Assembly: GCA_900541505.1 (NCBI GenBank) | Contig: UQKK01000022.1 | Coordinates: 1-56,448 of the forward strand | Length of the DNA: 56,448 nucleotides | Direction: 5' to 3' | Origin: an uncultured Ruminococcus sp. | GTDB lineage: Bacteria > Bacillota > Clostridia > Lachnospirales > Lachnospiraceae | Shown here: one piece after another, positions 43,181 through 50,699 of the stretch | How the letters are laid out: the number at the start of each line of letters is the position of its first letter | Numbering within the stretch: the stretch's first letter is position 1 | Made by a program: the position numbers and the translations under genes | The notes under the pieces: generated by a model | The model's input: only the letters and a program-made list of their open reading frames with translations | Told to the model about the DNA's origin: nothing | Database searches by the model: none

Positions 43181-43960
43181 ATGCTTAAAATTGAAAGAAT
43201 CAAACGAATCAAAGATATTTTAAAAGACAGTAATCAGGTAGAAGTTTCTACTTTGAGCAATCTTCTTAACGTATCTGACGCTACAATCCGCAATGATTTG
43301 GAGGAATTGGAACAGGAAGGATTTCTCACCCGTTTTTATGGCGGCGCAACGATTAATGTAGCCCCCACAGAAGAAGTGACTGACACTGCCCTTCATCCCA
43401 ACCAGGTTGAATACAACCAGGATTTAGAAGAACTGGGAATCATAGCTGCCCGGATGATAAGAGACAGAGAGTGGGTTTTTCTGGGTCCGGGACGTACCAA
43501 TTATTATATTGCTAAGGCACTTTACTCTCGCAGCAATATCAATATCCTAACCAATAATTTCCTGGTAGCTAACCTTTTGTACCACGCCACCGGAATCCGC
43601 CTTTTATTCCTCGGCGGTCAGGTTGACCATTTTGGCTGCTACACGCTTCCTGATGATTTGGAGCATGAATTTGACAATATTTATCTGGATAAAGCTTTTT
43701 TTTCCGTGGACGGAGTAGATTTAGAAAGCGGCTACACACTTTCCGACAGGTCTGTCCTGGAGCTGATTCAAACAGTCAGCCTGTATTCCCGGGAGACTGT
43801 CATGGTGGTTGACCGCTCAAAGTTCAACAAGCGGACTTTTCGGAAGGTCGGCAGTTTGGATATGCCATTAACCGTTGTCACAAGCCCGGATATCCCGGAT
43901 GCCTATAAACGATATTATCTCGAGCACGGAATCCGCACTTACACGGCACACAATCTCTAA
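43181..43960 (+). CDS. DeoR-family transcriptional regulator of the sugar regulon
   Basis: The 259-residue protein has an N-terminal DeoR helix-turn-helix (VSTLSNLLNVSDATIRNDLEELEQEG, then FLTRFYGGATI) and a C-terminal sugar-phosphate sensor domain (FLGPGRTNYYIAKAL, TNNFLVANLL, FSVDGVDLESGYTLSD). It is divergent from the sugar operon and precedes the kinase gene, so it likely represses both until a phosphorylated intermediate accumulates. ATG at 43181 follows a weak GTAGG site. The usual second-wing stretch is present. Confidence 0.9.
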   Translation: MLKIERIKRIKDILKDSNQVEVSTLSNLLNVSDATIRNDLEELEQEGFLTRFYGGATINVAPTEEVTDTALHPNQVEYNQDLEELGIIAARMIRDREWVFLGPGRTNYYIAKALYSRSNINILTNNFLVANLLYHATGIRLLFLGGQVDHFGCYTLPDDLEHEFDNIYLDKAFFSVDGVDLESGYTLSDRSVLELIQTVSLYSRETVMVVDRSKFNKRTFRKVGSLDMPLTVVTSPDIPDAYKRYYLEHGIRTYTAHNL

Positions 43961-43966
43961 GAAGCC

Positions 43967-44002
43967 GCTGCAAAAGCAGAATGTTCATCTACTTTTGCAG
44001 CA
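43967..44002 (+). other. Hairpin after deoR
   Basis: CTGCAAAAG and CTTTTGCAG pair around CAGAATGTTCATCTA just after the stop. There is no U run, so it may protect the message rather than end it. Confidence 0.5.
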
Positions 44003-44040
44003 GAGTACGGATTTACTGCTTATTTTGATGTGCCGCTGAA

Positions 44041-44069
44041 TTACATTTTTTCAGAACAGCCTATATAAT
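44041..44069 (+). promoter_or_regulatory. Promoter of the FGGY kinase gene
   Basis: TTACAT (44041-44046), 17 bases and TATAAT (44064-44069) lie about 65 bases before the kinase start. Confidence 0.65.
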
Positions 44070-44134
44070 TCTTCTAACTTCCTTTCTGCCAATGCTCTGT
44101 CTGACCCAGATAGAGTAAAGGAGAAGAACAAATT

Positions 44135-45667
44135 ATGATAAAGGATAAACTTATCGCTTATGACCTTGGAACCGGAGGCATCAAAGCCTCTCTCTTTGAT
44201 GTGGAAGGAAATTCACTTGCAGAGGTATTTCGCCAGTATGAAACTTATTTTCCCTCAGAAAAATTTGTAGAACAGCGCCCAATGGACTGGTGGGACGGAG
44301 TATGCCGCGCGACAAAGCTCCTCCTTGAAAAAAGCGGCTGTACGCCCGATGAAATTGCCTGCACAGCGCTGTCCGGTCACAGCCTTGTCGCTGTGCCGCT
44401 CGACAACAGCGGCAATCTTCTTATGGAACAGGTGCCAATCTGGTGCGATATGCGCGCATCCGACCAGATTGAACATTTCTTTCGCAGTCTTTCTTATGAG
44501 GAATGGTACCGCACCACAGGAAACGGAGACCCGGAGGAATGTTATACCATCTTAAAACTGATGTGGATGCGCGAGCATCAGCCTGATATTTTTAACAATA
44601 TCAGGAAAATCCTCGGCTCAAAAGACTTTGTCAATTATAAATTTACCGGAACCATCTGCACAGACCCTTCCTATGCCTCCGGTTTCGGCGTATTCAATTT
44701 GGAAAAATGGGATTATGAAGACCGCTTCTTCCAGGCGGCAGGGATTTCCAGAGATATTTTTCCCGATATCCGCCCCTCTGATTCCATTATCGGATATGTG
44801 ACGGAGGAAGCCTCGGCAGAGTGTGGGCTTCTTCCGGGAACCCCGGTTGCCTGCGGCGCAGTGGATAATACCTGTATGGCGCTTGGCGCCCGGGGGCTGG
44901 AGGAAGGCACTGCCTATACTTCCCTCGGTTCTTCCAGTTGGATTGCCGTCACTTCACAGAAGCCTGTCATAGACCTGAAGACCCGCCCCTTTGTCTTTGC
45001 TCATGTCAAAAAAGGCTATTACACTTCCGCGGTATCTATCTTTTCCGCGGGAAACTCTTTTCGATGGGTACGGGACCAGCTTCTGAAGGATTATCCTTCG
45101 GATACAAATACCTATGACATTATGAATCAAATGGCGGAATCCGCGCCTCCCGGAAGCCATGGTGTACTTTTCAATCCCAGTCTGGCAGGCGGGAGCGCCC
45201 AGGAACCCAGCCCCAACCTGCACGGCAGTTTTATGGGACTTTCCCTGAGTACAACGCGGGAAGACCTTGTGCGCGCCGCAATGGAAGGAGTCGCTATGGC
45301 GCTGAGAAAAACATTGGATATTTTGCTCAGTCAGGTGGAAATCAAAGGTGAGATGCTCCTGTGCGGAGGATGCAGCAAGAGTGCCGTATGGCGCAGAATA
45401 TTTGCTGATATTTATAATATGCCGGTTATTAAGACAAACATCGACCAGGATACCGCTTCCTTAGGCGCCGCAGCCCTGGCGGCAAATGCCTGCGGTCTGT
45501 GGACGGATTATGATATCATATCCCGGATTCACAAATTAGAGGATTCACTTTTGCCGGATTCTAAAACAAACGCGTACTATGAAAAACTTCTGAAGGTTTA
45601 TGGGAAGTGGACCGAATCTCTGGCAGAACTCGCCGATTGTCTGCAGGATATTTCTTCTGTTTGCTAA
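44135..45667 (+). CDS. FGGY-family carbohydrate kinase
   Basis: The 510-residue protein has the FGGY kinase fold: phosphate loop YDLGTGGIKASLFD at the start, sugar region WCDMRASDQ near 110, GAVDNTCMALGARGLEEG near 240 and ATP-binding LLCGGCSKSAVWRRIFADIY near 405. It is closest in layout to xylulokinases. It should phosphorylate the sugar after transport or after conversion by the dehydrogenase and epimerase. The start at 44135 follows AAAGGAG. Confidence 0.88.
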   Translation: MIKDKLIAYDLGTGGIKASLFDVEGNSLAEVFRQYETYFPSEKFVEQRPMDWWDGVCRATKLLLEKSGCTPDEIACTALSGHSLVAVPLDNSGNLLMEQVPIWCDMRASDQIEHFFRSLSYEEWYRTTGNGDPEECYTILKLMWMREHQPDIFNNIRKILGSKDFVNYKFTGTICTDPSYASGFGVFNLEKWDYEDRFFQAAGISRDIFPDIRPSDSIIGYVTEEASAECGLLPGTPVACGAVDNTCMALGARGLEEGTAYTSLGSSSWIAVTSQKPVIDLKTRPFVFAHVKKGYYTSAVSIFSAGNSFRWVRDQLLKDYPSDTNTYDIMNQMAESAPPGSHGVLFNPSLAGGSAQEPSPNLHGSFMGLSLSTTREDLVRAAMEGVAMALRKTLDILLSQVEIKGEMLLCGGCSKSAVWRRIFADIYNMPVIKTNIDQDTASLGAAALAANACGLWTDYDIISRIHKLEDSLLPDSKTNAYYEKLLKVYGKWTESLAELADCLQDISSVC

Positions 45668-45813
45668 AAGAGTTAAAGCTTGTCCTGCGTTATCACAGTC
45701 AGGCTATATTAGGTTTTATGAAGCATTGGAGCGACGAAGACACCAGGAATCTTGATATGATTGTGCATCAGCTTTATCTGCTCATATCGGGGAAAATTTC
45801 TCCCTTCTCATAA
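45661..45813 (+). pseudogene. Probable remnant of a TetR-type regulator C-terminus
   Basis: In the frame after the kinase stop the sequence reads LRYHSQAILGFMKHWSDEDTRN, then IVHQLYLLISGKIS and a stop. This resembles the last helices of TetR proteins ('ailG.i..W' then a helix). There is no start codon with a ribosome site apart from an ATG inside the kinase gene (45607), and no DNA-binding domain. I read it as a decayed gene, by eye only. Confidence 0.35.
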
Positions 45814-45830
45814 AGAAAAGTATTTTACAA

Positions 45831-45873
45831 AACAGCCGAAGTGTAAGAATTTTTTACACTTCGGCTGTTTTGT
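45831..45873. terminator. Strong terminator before the ftsH operon
   Basis: ACAGCCGAAGTGTAA and TTACACTTCGGCTGT form a 15-bp stem with a short GAATTTT loop, followed by TTTTGTC. It works mainly in the plus direction. Confidence 0.88.
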
Positions 45874-45952
45874 CTATACACGAATAAAATACTGACAGTG
45901 GTATACCTTAGTTCCTTTCGATAGAATAAACGCATAGAGAGGAGGTATGCAG

Positions 45953-46390
45953 ATGGCTTACGAAATTTTTTCAATCAAATTATATGAGCTGGATGAGAAA
46001 ATACGGCGACTGCACAGCCGAATCCAGATGAGTGAATCTGCGCAGCACAGCAAAATAACAGATGAGATACAGACACTCCGAAAAGAATGTGAAGAAACGG
46101 AATTGATGCTGGCAAGAGAATTAAAATATTCTCAGGGCAGAGTTGTCTCAAAACTGTCAAAGGCATATACGGAAATCGAACAGATTATAAAGAAGACAAA
46201 AGCCGAGATGTACGGCTGCTGCCCGGAGCAGAAAAACGGAGACTCTATGGCGGAAGAAAAAATCCTTCTCGCGGAATATGCACTGGATTTTGCCGTTCAG
46301 GCAGCGAGCCGCGCGCTTCTATTGTCCATGGAAGCTATCGATGCACAGATGACACAGCAAGAACAAGAAAGTGAGGGAAATCTCGTATGA
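45953..46390 (+). CDS. Coiled-coil protein upstream of ftsH
   Basis: The 145-residue protein is almost wholly helical with heptads from about residue 5 to 85 (LYELDEKIRRLHSRIQ, ITDEIQTLRKECEETELMLA) and again near the end. It has no signal peptide or membrane segment. I do not recognise the family. It overlaps the ftsH start as ATGA, so expression is coupled and a role as a cytoplasmic partner of FtsH is a fair guess. The start ATG 45953 lies 7 bases after GGAGG; ATG 45947 is too close. Confidence 0.72.
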   Translation: MAYEIFSIKLYELDEKIRRLHSRIQMSESAQHSKITDEIQTLRKECEETELMLARELKYSQGRVVSKLSKAYTEIEQIIKKTKAEMYGCCPEQKNGDSMAEEKILLAEYALDFAVQAASRALLLSMEAIDAQMTQQEQESEGNLV

Positions 46391-48213
46391 AAGAAGTAAA
46401 GTCGCCAAAAAAACCTTTGATTTATTACTATGGAATTGTCTTAATCGTCATTATTCTATTTAATATGCTCGTAACACCACTGCTCTCCAATTCAAGAGTA
46501 TCCGAAGTAGACTATGGTACTTTTATGGAAATGGTGGAAGATAAAAATATAGGCAAGGTAGAAGTGGAAGACAGCGAAATCATTTTCACAGATAAGGAAA
46601 ATACAGCGGTTTATAAGACCGGCGCAATGGACGACCCGACGCTGACCGAACGTCTCTATGATTCGGGCGCCGAGTTCACCCGGAATATTGAGGAGACAAC
46701 CTCTCCCCTTTTAAGTCTGTTTCTGACCTTTATCCTGCCTATGCTGATTTTCATCGGTCTGGGACAGTATATGAGCAAAAAACTGATGGAGCAGGCGGGA
46801 GGCAAGAACTCCATGGCATTCGGCATGGGAAAGAGCAATGCCAAAGTATATGTGCAATCCACCGAAGGGATTCATTTTGACGATGTAGCCGGCGAAGATG
46901 AGGCAAAAGAAAATCTTGCGGAGATTGTAGATTATCTTCACAATCCGGAAAAATACACCCAGGTGGGCGCTTCGATGCCAAAAGGCTTACTTTTAGTAGG
47001 ACCTCCCGGAACCGGAAAGACCATGCTTGCAAAGGCTGTCGCAGGTGAGGCAAATGTTCCCTTCTTCTCCATTTCCGGCTCTGAATTTGTGGAAATGTTT
47101 GTAGGTATGGGTGCTTCAAAAGTAAGGGATTTATTTAAGCAGGCAAAGGAAAAAGCCCCCTGTATCGTCTTCATCGACGAAATCGATGCGATTGGGAAAA
47201 AACGTGACGGACAGATAGGCGGAAACGATGAGAGAGAGCAGACCTTAAACCAGCTTCTCACAGAGATGGATGGCTTTGAAGGAAATAACGGGGTCATCAT
47301 CCTGGCTGCCACAAACCGCCCGGAATCCTTAGACCCTGCTTTGACCCGACCGGGACGTTTCGACCGCCGCGTTCCCGTGGAACTTCCTGACCTTGCGGGA
47401 CGTGAGGCAATCTTAAAAGTACACGCAAAAAAGATTAAAGTCACAGATGATGTGGATTTCCACACGATTGCGCGCATGGCATCCGGCGCTTCCGGCGCGG
47501 AGCTCGCCAATATCATAAACGAAGCTGCCCTGCGGACAGTGAGAAATGGGCGCACCGTTGTACAACAGGCAGATTTGGAAGAAAGCATCGAAGTGGTCAT
47601 TGCCGGATACCAGAAGAAAAATTCTGTTTTATCGGATACGGAAAAGAAGGTCGTAGCTTATCATGAAATCGGTCACGCGCTTGTCGCCGCCATGCAGACA
47701 CACTCCGCTCCGGTGCAAAAGATTACTATCATTCCCAGGACTTCCGGCGCTCTCGGCTATACGATGCAGGTGGAGCAGGGCGATAAATATCTAATGACTA
47801 AAAAAGAGATTGAAAACAAAATTGCCACTTTCACAGGCGGACGCGCGGCAGAGGAAATTGTTTTCCACGAAATCACCACAGGGGCATCCAACGACATCGA
47901 ACAGGCGACAAAACTTGCCCGCGCTATGATTTCCCGCTATGGTATGAGCGAGGAATTTGACATGGTGGCAATGGAGACCGTAAACAACCAGTATCTGGGC
48001 GGTGATACTTCCCTTACCTGCTCCATGGACACACAGAAAGAGATTGATAAAAAAGTGGTTGAACTGGTAAAGACACAGCACGAAAAAGCGAAAAAAATCC
48101 TCACCGACAATCGCGCAAAGCTGGATGAACTGGCACAGTTCCTTTATGAAAAAGAAACCATTACCGGAGAAGAATTTATGCAGATTTTAAACAGGAAGGA
48201 AGGTGCGGCATAA
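46387..48213 (+). CDS. ftsH: ATP-dependent zinc metalloprotease FtsH
   Basis: The 608-residue membrane protease has two N-terminal helices (IVLIVIILFNMLVTPLL and LFLTFILPMLIFIGLGQ) flanking an extracellular domain, an AAA domain (Walker A GPPGTGKT, Walker B CIVFIDEIDAIG, SRH LDPALTRPGRFDRR) and a protease domain with HEIGH as the zinc site. It degrades membrane and short-lived cytosolic proteins. It lies in a three-gene operon with the coiled-coil protein and a DUF308 protein. Length is close to the family norm. Confidence 0.96.
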   Translation: MKEVKSPKKPLIYYYGIVLIVIILFNMLVTPLLSNSRVSEVDYGTFMEMVEDKNIGKVEVEDSEIIFTDKENTAVYKTGAMDDPTLTERLYDSGAEFTRNIEETTSPLLSLFLTFILPMLIFIGLGQYMSKKLMEQAGGKNSMAFGMGKSNAKVYVQSTEGIHFDDVAGEDEAKENLAEIVDYLHNPEKYTQVGASMPKGLLLVGPPGTGKTMLAKAVAGEANVPFFSISGSEFVEMFVGMGASKVRDLFKQAKEKAPCIVFIDEIDAIGKKRDGQIGGNDEREQTLNQLLTEMDGFEGNNGVIILAATNRPESLDPALTRPGRFDRRVPVELPDLAGREAILKVHAKKIKVTDDVDFHTIARMASGASGAELANIINEAALRTVRNGRTVVQQADLEESIEVVIAGYQKKNSVLSDTEKKVVAYHEIGHALVAAMQTHSAPVQKITIIPRTSGALGYTMQVEQGDKYLMTKKEIENKIATFTGGRAAEEIVFHEITTGASNDIEQATKLARAMISRYGMSEEFDMVAMETVNNQYLGGDTSLTCSMDTQKEIDKKVVELVKTQHEKAKKILTDNRAKLDELAQFLYEKETITGEEFMQILNRKEGAA

Positions 48214-48755
48214 TGAGAAACCGTACAAGATTCGGCAAAATGGAATTACTGGTAGGGATTTTACTAGTCCTGCTCGGTATTTTCAGTTTCATACGCCCCC
48301 AGAGCGCTGTAACCGGAATCGGAATCATTTACGGTATCGTAGCAGTCATCACAGGGAGCGCTGATATTATATTTTACGTAAGAGTAGAACACCATATCGG
48401 TTTCGGTCCCACAGTGGCATTAGTGACAGGGATTTTAAGCGTCATGTCAGGCATCATGCTGCTTGTCTACCCCGGAGCGGGAAAATGGATTTTATCTCTG
48501 CTTTTTCCTGTATGGTTCATCGCCCACTGTATTTCCAGGCTGACACACCTCACTGTCATCCGCCTGACAGCCGGTGATTTTACGTATTACTTTACTCTGA
48601 TTGTAAATATCATCGGTCTTGTACTTGGAATCATGATGATATTCCATCCGATGATTTCCATTATTTCCGCCGGATATATTATCGGTTTTTACTTATTGCT
48701 GCTGGGGATAGACAGCATTGTTATGGCGATTGGGAAATTAGGGTCGGGATGGTAA
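48213..48755 (+). CDS. DUF308/HdeD-like membrane protein
   Basis: The 180-residue protein has six membrane helices in three pairs, the DUF308 plan seen in HdeD (LLVGILLVLLGIFSFIRP, VALVTGILSVMSGIMLLVYP, LIVNIIGLVLGIMMIFHP). HdeD-type proteins are linked to acid stress in enterics; the role in Firmicutes is unknown. It overlaps the ftsH stop as TAATG, so translation is coupled. Confidence 0.85.
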   Translation: MRNRTRFGKMELLVGILLVLLGIFSFIRPQSAVTGIGIIYGIVAVITGSADIIFYVRVEHHIGFGPTVALVTGILSVMSGIMLLVYPGAGKWILSLLFPVWFIAHCISRLTHLTVIRLTAGDFTYYFTLIVNIIGLVLGIMMIFHPMISIISAGYIIGFYLLLLGIDSIVMAIGKLGSGW

Positions 48756-48786
48756 GAGGAAATATGCATTGAAAGGAAATCTAAAA

Positions 48787-48829
48787 CACCGCCGAAAATC
48801 TGAATACTCAAGACTTTCGGCGGAGTTTT
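48787..48829. terminator. Terminator between DUF308 and hypB genes, repeat copy A
   Basis: CCGCCGAAAATCT and AGACTTTCGGCGG pair around GAATACTCA, followed by AGTTTT; the other strand gives AGATTTTCGGCGG then TGTTTTAG, so it serves both convergent operons. The same hairpin, with few changes, lies at 55748-55790. Confidence 0.85.
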
Positions 48830-48897
48830 AACGTCATTTTTATAGCGTAGGTGTAGACTTTTGTCTGCAATTCAATCCTTTTTGTCAGCCTGTAATT

Positions 48898-49569
48898 TTA
48901 CTTTGCTGCAAAGCACGACATTTCATCTTCCAGCCATTTTATCCATTCCCTGAAACCTTCCCCAGTCTTAGCAGAAATAAAGAAAATCTTTGCCTTTGGA
49001 TTTCTGGAGAGGATGCGCTCCTTTACTTTTTCGTCATCAAACGCAAAGTAATCCCTTGTATCTGTTTTATTGATAAGGATACACTGGCATACCTCAAACA
49101 TCAGGGGATATTTTAATGGCTTATCATCCCCTTCCGGAATGGATAAAATTTCTACATTCACAGAAGCCCCCACATCCTGTTCTGCCGTACATACCAGATT
49201 TCCCACATTTTCCAGGAATAAAAGGTCATATTGGCTTCCTTCCAATTCATCCAGTGCCCTCTTTGTCATAGAGGCATCCATAGCACATTCCCCACCGGTA
49301 TGAACCTGAATCGTGCCAACACCCGCCTGTTCCATTTTTCTGGCATCCACTTCTGCTTCGATATCGGCTTCCATGACGCCGATTTTATATTTTTCTTTCA
49401 GCATTTCTATAGTGCGCAGAAGCGTCGTCGTCTTTCCTGCCCCCGGACTTGCCATCAGATTGACCAGAAAGGTTCCTTTCTTTTTATTTGCCTTACGAAT
49501 TTCGTCGGCAATTTTTATATTCTCTTCGTAAATACCGACATTTACATCAATTACCTTCATTTTACTCAT
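48898..49569 (-). CDS. hypB: HypB-like nickel-insertion GTPase, variant copy
   Basis: The 223-residue protein is a SIMIBI GTPase: P-loop ASPGAGKTTTLLRT, EADIEAEVDARKM, LENVGNLVCTAEQD, the HypB signature LSIPEGDDKPLKYPLMF and base-recognition NKTD. HypB loads nickel with HypA. The metal site of the family is CH in GxCHLDA plus Cys in NLVCPA; here it reads GECAMDA, so the His is Ala while both Cys remain. There is no N-terminal His-rich or CxxCGC nickel store. It is 31 bases downstream of the second hypB. The start lacks a clear ribosome site. Confidence 0.88.
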   Translation of the reverse strand: MSKMKVIDVNVGIYEENIKIADEIRKANKKKGTFLVNLMASPGAGKTTTLLRTIEMLKEKYKIGVMEADIEAEVDARKMEQAGVGTIQVHTGGECAMDASMTKRALDELEGSQYDLLFLENVGNLVCTAEQDVGASVNVEILSIPEGDDKPLKYPLMFEVCQCILINKTDTRDYFAFDDEKVKERILSRNPKAKIFFISAKTGEGFREWIKWLEDEMSCFAAK

Positions 49570-49600
49570 ATTATTTTTCCATTTAATTATTCATTCGTTT

Positions 49601-50278
49601 TTATCTTTTACCGTTCATACAGAGCTTCACATCTTGTCTCAGCCAATCACACCATGCTTCTATCCCTTCTCCTGTTTTGGCAGAGACCGGAAAAATGCAG
49701 GCAAGAGGATTCTGTCTCTTTACATTATCTTTAAATTTCCGCATGTCAAAGTCAAAAACTTCCATGGCGTCAATTTTATTTACAAGGACCACATCCGCCT
49801 TTTGAAACATAAGAGGATATTTCAGCGGCTTATCATCTCCCTCCGGGATTGATAAAATCACAACATTTTTTGCTGCCCCTGTGTCAAATTCTGCCGGACA
49901 GACGAGGTTTCCCACATTTTCCAGAAAGACCAGTTCTAAATCCTCTGCCCCCAGTTCCCGCAGTCCCTGTCTGCTCATCTGCGCATCCAGATGACACATT
50001 CCTCCCGTGTGAATCTGTATGGCGGGAATCCCAGTATCAGCTATTGTTTTCGCGTCCACATCACTGTCTATGTCCGCCTCCATAACACCAATTTTCAGTT
50101 CCTTTCTCAAATGAGCGATGGTCCTTAACAATATGCTCGTTTTACCGGAGCCCGGCGAGGACATGACATTTACATAATATGTACCGGTACGCAGATTTTC
50201 GCTGCGGAGTTTTTCCGCATCCGCATCATTGTCCTCTAAAATGGACTTTTTGACATTGATTATTTTGACGTCCATCAT
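49601..50278 (-). CDS. hypB: HypB hydrogenase/nickel maturation GTPase
   Basis: The 225-residue protein has P-loop SSPGSGKTSILLRT, EADIDSDVDAKTI, GGMCHLDAQMSRQGL with the complete Cys-His pair, LENVGNLVCPAEFD with the third metal Cys, LSIPEGDDKPLKYPLMF and NKID. It should pass nickel from HypA into an apo-enzyme at the cost of GTP. It is about 60% like its downstream neighbour by eye. The gap to hypA is about 80 bases. The start is the first of two ATGs; GGAG lies 11 bases before it. Confidence 0.92.
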   Translation of the reverse strand: MMDVKIINVKKSILEDNDADAEKLRSENLRTGTYYVNVMSSPGSGKTSILLRTIAHLRKELKIGVMEADIDSDVDAKTIADTGIPAIQIHTGGMCHLDAQMSRQGLRELGAEDLELVFLENVGNLVCPAEFDTGAAKNVVILSIPEGDDKPLKYPLMFQKADVVLVNKIDAMEVFDFDMRKFKDNVKRQNPLACIFPVSAKTGEGIEAWCDWLRQDVKLCMNGKR

Positions 50279-50357
50279 CTCAAATCCATCTCCTTTTCTC
50301 CTGCTTTAATATCCTCTTTTTCATTTCTGCCTTATTTTCTTTTCTTCTGCTCAGTTT

Positions 50358-50699
50358 TCACTCATACCCAATTTCCTTTATCATCAGTTCACTGCCGCGG
50401 ATGATTTCATAATCCTCTTCTTCACACTCCGGACATTTCTCACTTTTTTCTGTCGGCTCAAATGTTGTACCGCAATTTCTGCAAAAACATTCCGCAGAAA
50501 TCTCCTCCACCTCAAGCTCTGAACCTGCAAGCAAAGTATTTTCCACCACATCAGGATAATACATTTTCAGATATTTCGGAAGAACACCTGTCATAGTGCC
50601 TACCTGCACCACAACTTTTTTTATATTTCCTATCTTATTTTTTTGCACAAAATCTTCCGCTGTCTGGACAATATTTTCAACAACACTCAACTCATGCAT
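50358..50699 (-). CDS. hypA: HypA nickel metallochaperone
   Basis: The 113-residue protein begins MHELSVVENIV, with the nickel-binding Met-His-Glu N-terminus, and has the zinc hairpin CFCRNCGTTFEP...KCPECEEEDYEII. HypA gives nickel to HypB and to the target enzyme. It starts immediately after the large oxidoreductase stop (TAAATG), so the two are translationally coupled. No hypC, hypD, hypE, hypF or hydrogenase subunit is present in the window. Confidence 0.93.
   Translation of the reverse strand: MHELSVVENIVQTAEDFVQKNKIGNIKKVVVQVGTMTGVLPKYLKMYYPDVVENTLLAGSELEVEEISAECFCRNCGTTFEPTEKSEKCPECEEEDYEIIRGSELMIKEIGYE

Noticed and set aside
34698..45667. AI-2 (lsr) uptake and degradation operon
   Set aside because: The gene set is similar in outline (CUT2 transporter, FGGY kinase, DeoC/LacD-fold aldolase), but the aldolase has true DeoC motifs and lacks LsrF features, there is no LsrG, and the dehydrogenase and epimerase do not belong.
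45607..45813. Small intact gene overlapping the kinase end
   Set aside because: The first 20 codons are the kinase gene in another frame and there is no ribosome site. Only the later part has protein-like character, which I list as a remnant.
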